Positions 37,721 through 46,926 of a stretch of 64,000 nt of DNA are shown one piece after another. A program made the translations under genes and the position numbers. The DNA comes from Bacteroidia bacterium (GTDB taxonomy: Bacteria; Bacteroidota; Bacteroidia; 2-12-FULL-35-15): contig JAGVJJ010000044.1 in assembly GCA_020051175.1 (NCBI GenBank), forward strand, positions 62,001 to 126,000, written 5' to 3'. The notes under the pieces were generated by a model, which worked only from the letters and a program-made list of their open reading frames with translations, ran no database searches and had not been told where the DNA came from. The number at the start of each line of letters is the position of its first letter. Position 1 is the first letter of the stretch.

Positions 37721-39949
37721 TTAGTAATTATAGTTAGGTAAATAGATGAATGATTCTGTATTGTTTTTTTTGTGAATGGTAAAGCGGTGCATTTTGTTGT
37801 CTCTCAGCTCCAGTTCAAAATTGATTTTTTTGAAGGTGTAAGTTATAAATTTCGTTTCAATTTCTGTCCGGATAATTAATTTTTGCGGAGCATAGATGTT
37901 GTCTGCATATGTGAATGTAGAAGTATGGTTGGCCTTCGTGAACAAATAAAACGGAGCAAGAAAATCCTGGAAAGGTTGTAGCCATTTACTGTTGAAGTGG
38001 GTAAGCGGTACATGATCTTCAATTTTTATATTTTCATAATAGCCAAGCAATTGTCTGTACGCAGCAAGATAAAAATGAAACAACAGGGATTTTTTATCGC
38101 CTTCAAAGTCAGTGAAGTAGAGCATTACACCATCATTGATAAAGTAAGCGTAAGATTTCGTTGCTTCACAAAAAATATACGTCCTGTTTAAGGCATCTGT
38201 CAGCACTTCCCAGTTAACAATATCGGTTGCGTTTTCCTTCTGAAAGCTTAGTTTTATTCCCGGATAAAGTGCAAAGCTGTTCGTCAGCAATTGGTTTACC
38301 TGTACATTGCTTATGAATGCACCTTCCTTCGGGACTTCTGATATTCTCAAAAATTTATCCTGCCCCTTGCGTTCGATAAAATAGGCTATCGGATAAGGCA
38401 GTGTTTTAGCACCAACAGTGGGGATTGTTTGCAATTGGAAATGAATGTGTGGCTCCGGTGAACGCCCTGAATTACCGCAGGTTGCTATAAATGTTCCACG
38501 GGTAATGTACTGACCGATAAATACATTGAACGAATCTTTTTTTATGTGGCTTATCTGTGAGAACAATCCATTCAGGTGGTTTAATATCACTGTATTCCCC
38601 CAGTTGTGCTCTGTATCCACATCACCCACTTCATTTTCTTCTACGGTATTAATGATGTCGTATACATAGCCATCAAACGGAGCATAAATCTCTTTGTTAT
38701 AGCAATAGAAATAATCCCTTGAAAAGTATTCCCTGTAGCTTGTCGGTTCACGATAGGTGTTGTTTTTGGAGTCAACAATTACAAAGTCCAGGGCTTTGCT
38801 CCAGTCGCCAAGGTGGGTTATTTTGCCATCATACCCCTGGCTTACATACCATTCGCCTGCAAAGGGAAGCGATATTTTGGCTAGGTGCTCGTTCTTGAAC
38901 CGCTGTATGGAATTTAAGAATTTATAAATTGTTTTTTCTGGTGAAAAGTACTGTATGGTAATAACATGCAGGTATTTTTGGAACAAACGTTGATTCAGGG
39001 TAAAAAGGAATGCTATGCACACAATATTAAAAGAAAGTGATAACGCTTTCAGCTGGAAAACAACCATTATTTTCCCTACCGAAAGCAATACAAACATCAG
39101 GACGGGAGTAAGTGCAATAACGGTTATATAGCTGTAAATATTGGGAATCAGGAAAAAGCAGCCTATCGCGATGGAAAGAAAAATGAAATTGGAACCCTGA
39201 AGGTAAAAGTTCAGATCGTCTACATTGGCGCCAAAGAGGAAATAGAAAAAATAAGCGCAGTAGAACCCGATAATAGTCAGTGAAAAGGCGATACGGGAAA
39301 AATAGAGCATACCGCCAGCAATTAAAATTCCTCCGAGTACAGAATTCTGAAAGAAAGTGCCCGCAAGCGTTTTGAAATAAATTACTGCGAAAGAATACAT
39401 TGGCAGCTGATCGGCAGAATGCACAAACTGGTAATAAAGTGACGACTCGTTCCGTATAACATCGTTCATCACATAAATGTGGTTTTCATCCCAATGCAGA
39501 TTGGTTAGGGTTGAAGAGGATAAGGAGATGATCCAGTACGTAATTAGAAAGGGCAGAGTGATAAAAGGCAGATTGTATATAGCCAGTAGGCCCTTCAACC
39601 ATACCGTAATCATCAACAGGAAAAAAACGGACGTTATAAAAAGTAAGACAAAAGTAAAATTGAAAGAAAATTCATATCCAAGTGCAAGGCCTATAAATAG
39701 GGCGTTGAAACCGAATAGCCCTTTTTTTATATCTTCCCTGTTGAATCCTAGTGCATAAGCAAGTGTATTAACGGAGAGGACTGCCAGTAAGCCACAGAGC
39801 CCAACGGGTGGAGCGAAAAAGGTAACGAGTAAAATAATGGCCGCAAATAGCGGATTCAATGAGAAAAAAACAAGGCTATAGCTATTCAGGGTAGATTGTA
39901 CCCAGTAATTATCTTCTATTTTTTCTGCTGTTGCCTTCAAAATGCACAA
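37721..39949 (-). CDS. Urea-transporter-like membrane domain fused to an M23 peptidase
   Basis: 742 residues. Residues 1-325 hold about ten membrane segments of the urea transporter family: FSLNPLFAAIILL, then GLFGFNALFIGLALGYE (first LNG-type signature), GGILIAGGMLYFSR, and a second half with FIFLSIAIGCFF. Residues 355-525 are an M23/LytM metallopeptidase: H379 and D388 (THLGDWSKALDF), GNTVILNHLNG, and H501/H503 in EPHIHFQLQ, so the zinc site appears intact. The last 200 residues are of unknown fold. The M23 part should face the periplasm and could act on peptidoglycan. It is the first gene of a four-gene operon with two TPR proteins and a beta-barrel. Confidence 0.85.
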   Translation of the reverse strand: MCILKATAEKIEDNYWVQSTLNSYSLVFFSLNPLFAAIILLVTFFAPPVGLCGLLAVLSVNTLAYALGFNREDIKKGLFGFNALFIGLALGYEFSFNFTFVLLFITSVFFLLMITVWLKGLLAIYNLPFITLPFLITYWIISLSSSTLTNLHWDENHIYVMNDVIRNESSLYYQFVHSADQLPMYSFAVIYFKTLAGTFFQNSVLGGILIAGGMLYFSRIAFSLTIIGFYCAYFFYFLFGANVDDLNFYLQGSNFIFLSIAIGCFFLIPNIYSYITVIALTPVLMFVLLSVGKIMVVFQLKALSLSFNIVCIAFLFTLNQRLFQKYLHVITIQYFSPEKTIYKFLNSIQRFKNEHLAKISLPFAGEWYVSQGYDGKITHLGDWSKALDFVIVDSKNNTYREPTSYREYFSRDYFYCYNKEIYAPFDGYVYDIINTVEENEVGDVDTEHNWGNTVILNHLNGLFSQISHIKKDSFNVFIGQYITRGTFIATCGNSGRSPEPHIHFQLQTIPTVGAKTLPYPIAYFIERKGQDKFLRISEVPKEGAFISNVQVNQLLTNSFALYPGIKLSFQKENATDIVNWEVLTDALNRTYIFCEATKSYAYFINDGVMLYFTDFEGDKKSLLFHFYLAAYRQLLGYYENIKIEDHVPLTHFNSKWLQPFQDFLAPFYLFTKANHTSTFTYADNIYAPQKLIIRTEIETKFITYTFKKINFELELRDNKMHRFTIHKKNNTESFIYLPNYNY

Positions 39950-40187
39950 TTAATTTACGGGTTAAATTTAGAATTTTATTTGAACTTATTCATAAACCAT
40001 TTTTGTAATTGTATCTCCTTTTATTTTTGTTTTTGCGGGTTTGTGAGTAGAATTTAGGCGTTTTTTTGCCAGTTACCGACAATTTTATCATCCAGGCATT
40101 TAATACAAAAAAAAATAAGTATTATTATAGTGTGGTTTTTTATTAATGGAGGGGGGGATATACAGTTAAACATTACAATTCATTAAA

Positions 40188-40619
40188 ATGGGATCTACGG
40201 TAAATCTGAAAAAGCGGATAAAGGAAGCTAATTTATTGAAACAGCAATCTCAAGTGAAAAATTTTGTAACCTGGTTCGAAATTCCGGCATATAACCATTA
40301 CCGGTCGGTTGCTTTTTACAATTATATCTATGGCATAGAAATAACTTCCGTTGAGCTAAATGGTTTTGCAATGGGCTTTTTTCCTGCTGAAAATGGAATT
40401 GGTGGAGCAATAGTTACTGGTAACGGCTGTGTACCAAGCGAAACAGGGCCGCTCATCTATTTGAACGGGGGAGATGATTTAAATGACGTGTTATCGAAAG
40501 TAAATGAAGCGGGAGGAAGAGTAGTAATGGGTAAAACTTTTTTAAGTGAATCAGCCGGATATTTTGCGCTATTTATAGATTCTGAAGGGAATCGCCTTGC
40601 GTTGCACTCTAAACATTAA
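40188..40619 (+). CDS. VOC (glyoxalase/bleomycin resistance fold) family protein
   Basis: 143 residues. After 24 N-terminal residues that most relatives lack, the usual start VTWFEIPAYNHYRSVAFYNYIYG appears, and the fold closes with AGYFALFIDSEGNRLALHSKH. These small proteins are mostly of unknown substrate. The glutamate and histidine at metal positions are only partly present, so enzymatic activity is uncertain. It is 75 bases upstream of the large decarboxylase gene and on the same strand. Confidence 0.85.
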   Translation: MGSTVNLKKRIKEANLLKQQSQVKNFVTWFEIPAYNHYRSVAFYNYIYGIEITSVELNGFAMGFFPAENGIGGAIVTGNGCVPSETGPLIYLNGGDDLNDVLSKVNEAGGRVVMGKTFLSESAGYFALFIDSEGNRLALHSKH

Positions 40620-40694
40620 TATCGATTTGAGAGTAAAGTGGTTCGGTATCACCTATCTCATTTCTCACGCCTCATATCTCAATACTAAAAAAGT
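40620..40694. repeat. Possible CTCA-type dispersed repeat
   Basis: Between the VOC and decarboxylase genes, the words CTCATTTCTCACGCCTCATATCTCA (40658-40681) repeat TCTCA/CTCA at 8-10 base steps. It looks like the direct-repeat arm of an intergenic element, but no inverted partner is present. Confidence 0.3.
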
Positions 40695-43436
40695 ATGAAC
40701 TCAAAACACTACAACATAAATCAGTTAAGAATTGATTTGTGGAATGAGCTGAAAGAGAAGACCAATGCTGTTACACGCGTTCCACTCGAAGACCCGACCC
40801 ACAAGGATCGTTTGGCTGAGGTACATGAAGTGCTTCGTAACCTGTTGAGTATTGAGCAATATTTTGCTTTTCCTGGTTCCGGGCTCGTGAGCCGCATTAT
40901 TGCTGCCGTTAAAAAGGGGGAGCTAAAGGCCGTAAGTAACCAGGTTGCGGAAATTGTGCATTTGCTTGTGAGCGACAATTACCGTACGCATCCTGAAGTA
41001 ATGGAAGAGCATTTCGAAGACCGTTTCAGGAAGGATGCAGTTCCAGCCAAACAAATCAGCACAACGAAAAAAAATTATTTTGAAGTGCTTTATGTGGAAG
41101 ACTTGTCAGTCAATGAAGAAGCTGCTATCAAAAATCGTTTAAAGGAAATTATTAACCCGCACAGTGCTTTAACTTATGATATCGTTGTACAGCGTTCTTT
41201 CCAGGATGCGCTGATTGCACTTTTTTTTAATTACAATATACAGGCAGCAGTGATCCGTTCAGCTCCTTTGTACTATTCATCCAATATTACTGCTTTAATC
41301 CGCCCTTTTATTCAGAATGTGCTGAAGGTGGATTTGTCGGGTGTTGCCAATGCTGAGCTTGGGCTTTTACTCGGTAAATATATCCGCCAGTTCAGGCCGG
41401 AGCTCGATATTTATTACATTACAGACACATCGTTAACACATCTTGAAGATGCAACGCTGAATACGTTCAGGCGCATTTTTTACCGCATGGAAGATTTGCA
41501 GGAGCTGCACCTGACAATTATCAATGGTATAAACGAGCGTTTTGAAACTCCTTTCTTTACTGCACTTACAGAGTATAGTAAAAAACCTACGAGTGTATTC
41601 CACGCCATGCCTATTTCAAGAGGGAACTCTGTATTTAAATCACGCTGGATTTCTGATTTGGGTGATTTTTACGGGCGGAATGTGTTTTTAGCGGAAACCT
41701 CTGCTACCAACGGAGGGCTTGATTCATTGCTGCAACCAAAAGGGCCAATGAAAAAGGCCCAGCAAAAGGCTGCCAAAGCATTTGGAGCAGAACATACTTT
41801 TTTTGTTACCAATGGTACATCCACTGCAAATAAAATTGTGCAACAGGCACTTATTAAGCCTGGCGATGTGGTGTTGATTGACAGGGATTGCCATAAATCA
41901 CATCATTACGGATTGGTTCTTGCGGGTGCATTTCCTGTTTATCTTGATTCATACCCGATTCAGGAGCATTCCATTTATGGTGCTGTGCCTTTGAATGTGA
42001 TTAAAGAGAAACTAACTACCCTGAAAAATGCGGGTAGACTAGATAAGGTGAAAATGCTTTTGCTTACCAATTGCACGTTTGACGGGCTTGTGTACAATGT
42101 GGAAAGAGTAATGGAGGAAGTGCTTGCTATAAAACCCGATATGGTGTTTCTCTGGGATGAAGCCTGGTTTGCCTACGCAAGCTTTACATACACATTTAAG
42201 CAGCGCACCGGTATGTATGTTGCACAAAAGCTGTTTAATAAATACAGGAGTGAAGCATACAAACAGCAGTATAAAGAACATCTTGAGAGTTTAAAAAAAG
42301 GGGAACAGCCGTCTTTGCCGGATCCTGAAAAAGTGAAAATACGTGTGTATGCCACACAAAGTACTCACAAAACATTGTCCTGTTTCCGTCAGGGTTCCAT
42401 GATCCAGGTGTGGGATGAAGAGTACGCCCGCAGGGTTGCCGACACATTCCAGGAAGCATACATGACACATACAACAACTTCTGCAAACTATCAGATAATT
42501 GCCTCTATGGATGCGGGCCGCAGGCAAGTTGAACTAGAAGGGTATGAGCTGGTGGAGAAAAGTATTGAGATGGCGATGATACTGCGTTCAAAAATACAGA
42601 ATCACCCTAAGCTGAGTAAATATTTTCATGTGCTTTCTGTGGAAGATATAATTCCTAAAAAGTACCGTGAATACGGCTTAAGCGAATACTATACCCAGGA
42701 AAACGGCTGGACACGTATGGAAGATGCCTGGGAAAAAGATGAATTTGTTTTAGACCCAACCAAAGTAACTTTATCTGTAGGAAAAGCTGGCATCACCGGA
42801 GACATGTTCAAGAACAATTACCTGATGGACCGCTTTAATATCCAGCTGAATAAAACATCGCGTAATACGGTCCTTTTAATGACCAATATAGGGACAACCC
42901 GTGGAAGTGTTACGTTTTTAATCAATGCTTTGCTTCAGATTGCCGCAGAGCTGGATGAGAGCAACCGTTCACTGAACAAACGTGAAGCGGAAATATCTGT
43001 TCGGCATATCAATTCATTAATTAAAGATGTGCCCCCTTTACCGGATTTTAGTTACTTCCATCGTTCTTTCCAGGCAACACCGGGTGTTCCGGGTGGGAAT
43101 ATACGGGAAGCATTTTTCCTCGCGTATGATGAGGACATGTGTGATTATATCCCTTTGAAGGCTTGTTTGCTGGAACTGAAGAATAATCGTGAGCTGGTTT
43201 CTACTTCTTTTGTAATCCCTTATCCACCGGGCTTTCCTATATTGGTTCCGGGGCAGGTAGTGAGTGAAGAAATCCTGCGTTTTATGATTGCGCTGGATAT
43301 AAAGGAGGTACACGGTTACCGTTCCGACCTGGGATTGAAAGTGTTTACTGAAGAAGCTTTGAACCGTAAGAACACTCTTTCAGCTATGGGCGCAATGCCT
43401 ATTAATATTGGTGGGAAAGCAAAGTCTAAAGGGTAA
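40695..43436 (+). CDS. Large Orn/Lys/Arg decarboxylase family PLP enzyme
   Basis: 913 residues. Fold type I amino acid decarboxylase. The PLP lysine is K559 in ATQSTHKTLSCFRQGS, the cofactor aspartate is in LWDEAWFAY, and TNGTSTANKIV and DRDCHKSHHYG are characteristic. Inducible bacterial members are 710-760 residues. The extra length comes from a longer N-terminal wing/linker region (about 1-330) and a roughly 50-residue insertion after WDEAWFAY (about 498-550, charged). The C-terminal domain (YPPGFPILVPGQVV) is intact. The substrate could be arginine, lysine or ornithine. It is followed by an ATP-grasp ligase, which suggests that the amine or amino acid is used in a conjugate rather than for acid resistance. 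Confidence 0.9.
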   Translation: MNSKHYNINQLRIDLWNELKEKTNAVTRVPLEDPTHKDRLAEVHEVLRNLLSIEQYFAFPGSGLVSRIIAAVKKGELKAVSNQVAEIVHLLVSDNYRTHPEVMEEHFEDRFRKDAVPAKQISTTKKNYFEVLYVEDLSVNEEAAIKNRLKEIINPHSALTYDIVVQRSFQDALIALFFNYNIQAAVIRSAPLYYSSNITALIRPFIQNVLKVDLSGVANAELGLLLGKYIRQFRPELDIYYITDTSLTHLEDATLNTFRRIFYRMEDLQELHLTIINGINERFETPFFTALTEYSKKPTSVFHAMPISRGNSVFKSRWISDLGDFYGRNVFLAETSATNGGLDSLLQPKGPMKKAQQKAAKAFGAEHTFFVTNGTSTANKIVQQALIKPGDVVLIDRDCHKSHHYGLVLAGAFPVYLDSYPIQEHSIYGAVPLNVIKEKLTTLKNAGRLDKVKMLLLTNCTFDGLVYNVERVMEEVLAIKPDMVFLWDEAWFAYASFTYTFKQRTGMYVAQKLFNKYRSEAYKQQYKEHLESLKKGEQPSLPDPEKVKIRVYATQSTHKTLSCFRQGSMIQVWDEEYARRVADTFQEAYMTHTTTSANYQIIASMDAGRRQVELEGYELVEKSIEMAMILRSKIQNHPKLSKYFHVLSVEDIIPKKYREYGLSEYYTQENGWTRMEDAWEKDEFVLDPTKVTLSVGKAGITGDMFKNNYLMDRFNIQLNKTSRNTVLLMTNIGTTRGSVTFLINALLQIAAELDESNRSLNKREAEISVRHINSLIKDVPPLPDFSYFHRSFQATPGVPGGNIREAFFLAYDEDMCDYIPLKACLLELKNNRELVSTSFVIPYPPGFPILVPGQVVSEEILRFMIALDIKEVHGYRSDLGLKVFTEEALNRKNTLSAMGAMPINIGGKAKSKG

Positions 43437-43440
43437 TTGT

Positions 43441-43801
43441 TATTTCTCGCAGAGTTTCGCAGAGTTAACCGCAGAGTCTCGCTGAAGTAAATGGAAAATG
43501 AATTGTCATATAATATTCGTGGTGCAGCTTTTAAAGTGCATACTGAGCTGGTGCCTGGGCTATTGGAATCTGTTTATGAAACAGCTCTTAGCTATGAATT
43601 GAGGCAAAAGGGTTATGATGTTAAGTCGGTAGAAACATTAAGGGATGTGTATCACAAACAACTGCTCACATATCTTAAATTATCAAATAAAAAACTCAGT
43701 TTATTAAAACTTTAATTCTTCATCGTTAAAAGACTCTATAATTCGAATAGCTAACAATTTATAAAATCCGCGGAACTCTGCGTAAAACTCTGCGAGAAAT
43801 A
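43441..43801. mobile_element. Terminal-inverted-repeat element carrying a decayed GxxExxY gene
   Basis: The left end TATTTCTCGCAGAGTTT (43441-43457) is matched inverted by AAACTCTGCGAGAAATA (43785-43801), 17 bases exact. With two small gaps the match extends inward through CGCAGAGTT and CCGC. About 360 bases in all, with only a GxxExxY gene remnant inside and no transposase. It sits between two co-directional genes. No clear target duplication beyond a possible TA. Confidence 0.75.
43491..43764 (+). pseudogene. GxxExxY protein gene, degenerate
   Basis: The frame from ATG 43491 gives 74 residues, beginning with the family start ELSYNIRGAAFKVHTELVPG and LLESVYETALSYEL. After KGYDV the sequence jumps to KSVETLRDVYHKQLLTYLK, which in intact relatives lies about 35 residues further on. 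The lost part is the D...ExK-like core of this PD-(D/E)XK-related family. After KLSLLKL the frame stops, but another frame continues with FNSSSLKDSIIRIANNL to a stop at 43762-43764. That matches the usual end (INFN...KDGIKRIVN), so there is a frameshift as well. It lies inside inverted repeats. Confidence 0.8.
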
Positions 43802-43809
43802 AAAATACT

Positions 43810-45282
43810 ATGTCAACAAAAACCTTAAAAACAATTGCCGACATCCGCGCTTTTTTCAAAAGCAACGAAACACCTATTTATTTCATCAGTGCCACAAATT
43901 TCAATTTGCTGGGCATGGATGAGTGGGTCAATAATTTCAAATACATCAGCCATATTGACTGTTTTGAAGGGCAGCACCCTAATTTATTTTCCCCTAAGGA
44001 AGAAGTTCCTCATGATGAATTCCAGAGTATAGAAGATATTAATAACTATCTGCTGCAGCATCCCGAAGTGATTGAATATATCAAATCAAGAAGTGTGAAT
44101 GGAAAAGCCGGGAAAGCGTTGTTTCTGATGTTTGATGAAAAAACGGAAGAGCTTGCCAGAGGGCTGGGTCTGGATGTATGCTTCCCGTCTTCAAAGCTGC
44201 GCTCTTTCCTGGATAATAAGGTAAATACCAATCGCACTGCAGAAAAGGCAGGTGTGGCTTGTGTACCTTATGTTTTATCACCTGTAACAAGTTTTGAGCA
44301 TTTGCGTAAAGTGTCTGAGAAATTGGGTGATAGCCTTGTTGTTCAAACACCATACGGAGATTCGGGACATACCACTTTTTTTATTTCCAATGAGGAAGAA
44401 TTTAATACCTACAAAGAGGAAATTCTGAAGGAGAAAGAGGTGAAAATAATGAAGCGTATCAATTGTTACGGAACTGCAATAGAGGGTTGTGTCACAAAAC
44501 ATGGTACGCTGGTAGCGCCTTTAATGACGGAGCTCGTAGGCTTTAAGGAGCTTACACCTTACAAGGGCGGCTGGTGCGGAAATGAGATTTATGGAAATGC
44601 TTTTACCCCGGATATACGTGAAAAAGCAAAAACATATACGCAGCGTTTTGGTGATCAGCTGCGTAAAGAAGGATACAAAGGATACTTTGAGCTGGATTTT
44701 TTAATTGACAAGGACAATGGTGAAGTATACCTGGGTGAGCTGAATCCGCGTATTTCGGGTGCCAGCTCTATGACCAATCATGCATTGTTTGCAATGACAG
44801 ATGTTCCTTTGTTTTTGTTCCACCTGTTGGAGTGGCTGGATGTTCCTTATGAAGTGGATGTGAACACGCTTACTAATCGCTGGGCACAAGCTGAGAATAT
44901 GGACAGCTGGAGCCAGTTGATTATAAAACATACTCGTAAAACCCTTGAGTTTACTACAGAGGCAGCTTCGTCCGGAATATGGGAAATGCAGAAGAATGGC
45001 AGAATTAAATTCAAAAAAATGGATGCCCACAGGCAGTCGGTAGTGGGTGACAATGAGGCTTTCTTTTTACAAATTACTCAGAAAGATGACTATTTGTATG
45101 AAGGAGCTGATATGGGAATCCTTGTGATGCGTGGCCGTTTAATGACGGATGATTTTCAGCTGATTGAAAGAGCGAAACGCTGGATAAAGGCTTTGCGCAT
45201 GCAATATAGAGCCGATATGATAGACTCCAGTTTACTGACGGAGGAAGAGTTGATGGAGGCGGGTGATTTTAAGTTGTTGTAA
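43810..45282 (+). CDS. ATP-grasp domain ligase
   Basis: 490 residues. Residues 1-130 form an N-terminal domain of unknown type. Residues 135-360 are an ATP-grasp fold: DNKVNTNRTAEKAGV, VVQTPYGDSGHTTFF (glycine-rich loop) and metal-binding GELNPRISGASSM. The last 130 residues are a C-terminal domain, probably dimerisation. ATP-grasp enzymes activate a carboxylate as an acyl-phosphate and join it to an amine or thiol. Databases may call it biotin carboxylase-like, but it lacks the rest of that enzyme and the name should not be trusted. Position 374 bases after the PLP decarboxylase, with a transposon-like element in between, suggests an ancestral operon. Confidence 0.85.
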   Translation: MSTKTLKTIADIRAFFKSNETPIYFISATNFNLLGMDEWVNNFKYISHIDCFEGQHPNLFSPKEEVPHDEFQSIEDINNYLLQHPEVIEYIKSRSVNGKAGKALFLMFDEKTEELARGLGLDVCFPSSKLRSFLDNKVNTNRTAEKAGVACVPYVLSPVTSFEHLRKVSEKLGDSLVVQTPYGDSGHTTFFISNEEEFNTYKEEILKEKEVKIMKRINCYGTAIEGCVTKHGTLVAPLMTELVGFKELTPYKGGWCGNEIYGNAFTPDIREKAKTYTQRFGDQLRKEGYKGYFELDFLIDKDNGEVYLGELNPRISGASSMTNHALFAMTDVPLFLFHLLEWLDVPYEVDVNTLTNRWAQAENMDSWSQLIIKHTRKTLEFTTEAASSGIWEMQKNGRIKFKKMDAHRQSVVGDNEAFFLQITQKDDYLYEGADMGILVMRGRLMTDDFQLIERAKRWIKALRMQYRADMIDSSLLTEEELMEAGDFKLL

Positions 45283-45303
45283 CCATAAAGTGTTAAATTT
45301 AAA

Positions 45304-46092
45304 ATGACTCTCTCTGATTTTTTTGGCCATTGGCAAACCGCCTACTGGAAGATAGGGCTCCGATATTTTGTAATGGCGGGACTCACATTTGTGGCGTTTT
45401 ATTACGTTTTTAAGGCACCTATGCTGAAAAGGAAAATTCAGGCTAAGTTTCCAAAGAACAAGGACTATTTCAGGGACCTGTTTTATTCTCTCATCTCCAT
45501 TGGGATTTTTGCATTTATGTTTGTGAGTACGTTTTCGTTTTTAAAACCTTATACCAACTTGTATGATGATGTTTCTGAGTATGGCGTGGTTTATTATTGT
45601 TTTACCATAGTGTGGATGTTTTTTTTGCACGATGCCTATTTTTACTGGTCACACCGGCTTATGCACCACCCGAGAGTTTTCAAATATGTTCACCTGGTCC
45701 ATCATAAATCCACAAACCCTTCACCCTGGACCGCCTATGCTTTTCACCCTGCAGAAGGAGTTATAGAAGCCCTGATTATTCCTATTATAGCATTTTCTAT
45801 TCCAACACATAAGTCGGCAATTATTGGATATACTTTATTTCAGATTATATACAATGTATATGGACATCTTGGGTTTGAGATTATGCCAAAAAAATTCAAT
45901 ACACACTGGTTTGGAAAGTGGATGAATACTTCTGTGGGGCATAACATGCACCATAAGTATTTTGTTCACAATTACGGCTTGTGGACTACTATCTGGGACA
46001 GGGCTTTTGGAACAATGAACCCCAAATATGACGAAGCATACACATATGCAACGGAGGCACAAAAGATTAAAGAAAGTACTCTGACACAGTAA
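45304..46092 (+). CDS. Fatty acid hydroxylase / sterol desaturase family membrane protein
   Basis: 262 residues with four to five membrane segments. It has the full di-iron histidine set: HDAYFYWSHRLMHH, HLVHHKSTNP and HNMHHKYFVHNYG. Members hydroxylate or desaturate lipids or carotenoids at the membrane. The gene begins 21 bases after the ATP-grasp stop, so the two are very likely co-transcribed. Whether the lipid is a partner of the ligase product is open. Confidence 0.92.
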   Translation: MTLSDFFGHWQTAYWKIGLRYFVMAGLTFVAFYYVFKAPMLKRKIQAKFPKNKDYFRDLFYSLISIGIFAFMFVSTFSFLKPYTNLYDDVSEYGVVYYCFTIVWMFFLHDAYFYWSHRLMHHPRVFKYVHLVHHKSTNPSPWTAYAFHPAEGVIEALIIPIIAFSIPTHKSAIIGYTLFQIIYNVYGHLGFEIMPKKFNTHWFGKWMNTSVGHNMHHKYFVHNYGLWTTIWDRAFGTMNPKYDEAYTYATEAQKIKESTLTQ

Positions 46093-46181
46093 TCATTAAA
46101 AAAATATTAAATTTTATGTTTTAGCCTCTCATGAGCAGCTAATAATTCATTAAAAAGTAAGAAATTAAAATTATACTTGCT

Positions 46182-46189
46182 ATTTTTGT
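46182..46189 (+). promoter_or_regulatory. Candidate -7 element for the LytTR regulator gene
   Basis: TATTTTTG, exact to TAnnTTTG, 49 bases before the ATG at 46239. No clear -33 element. Confidence 0.35.
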
Positions 46190-46238
46190 ATATATTAGCT
46201 TTAAGTTAGATACGCTATAAATTATAAGTTTCTTTAAA

Positions 46239-46925
46239 ATGAATTGCATAATTGTTGATGATGATGAATTGGTAAGGCATACATTGGAAACACTGATTGC
46301 CGAAACTGATTATCTTACATTTGTAAAGAGTTGTAGTACCGCTGCAGAAGCAGCGGAGATACTTCAACAGGAAAGCATCGATTTGATATTCCTGGATGTG
46401 AAAATGCCGGGAATGAATGGAATTGATTTTTTAAAGAGCCTGGAGGAAAATAAGCCCCAGGTAATTATGATTACTGCTGATAAAGATTCTGCAGCCGAAG
46501 CTTATAATCTGGATGCGAGTGATTTTATATTAAAGCCCATCACCAGACCCCGTTTTTTAAAGGCTGTTGCCAAAACCAAAAGGAATTTTACTCTTGACCA
46601 AAAGCTCATTGCGAGTGATGCCCTGTTTGTGAAAGTGAACTCTGTACTGAGAAGGGTTAACATGCACGACATTATTTACATCGAAGCGATGGCCGATTAC
46701 CTTACAGTTCATACAGCCACTCAGAAATATGTTTTAAAATCCACGATGAAGAATATTATGGACAAACTTCCTGAGAAGGAGTTTATACGTGTTCACAATT
46801 CTTTTATAGTGCGCATTGATAAAATAACCTCCATTGAGGATGTTAGTCTTTTAATAGGAAAAAAGATTATTCCAATCAGCCGCAACAGAAGAAAATCATT
46901 AATGGACAGCCTGAACCTTATTTAA
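46239..46925 (+). CDS. LytTR-family response regulator
   Basis: 228 residues: a CheY-like receiver (1-120; phosphoacceptor in LIFLDVKMPGMNG, acidic pocket IVDDDE, and the later lysine in FILKPI) and a LytTR DNA-binding domain (130-228; DIIYIEAMADYLTVHT, EKEFIRVHNSFIVRIDKI). It needs a partner histidine kinase, usually a membrane His_kinase family protein, which is not in the window. It is convergent with the membrane acyltransferase gene, with one base between the stops. Confidence 0.94.
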   Translation: MNCIIVDDDELVRHTLETLIAETDYLTFVKSCSTAAEAAEILQQESIDLIFLDVKMPGMNGIDFLKSLEENKPQVIMITADKDSAAEAYNLDASDFILKPITRPRFLKAVAKTKRNFTLDQKLIASDALFVKVNSVLRRVNMHDIIYIEAMADYLTVHTATQKYVLKSTMKNIMDKLPEKEFIRVHNSFIVRIDKITSIEDVSLLIGKKIIPISRNRRKSLMDSLNLI

Positions 46926-46926
46926 T

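Noticed and set aside
43491-43715. Intact short GxxExxY protein
   Set aside because: Its middle, including the presumed active-site part, is missing and its C-terminus continues in another frame.
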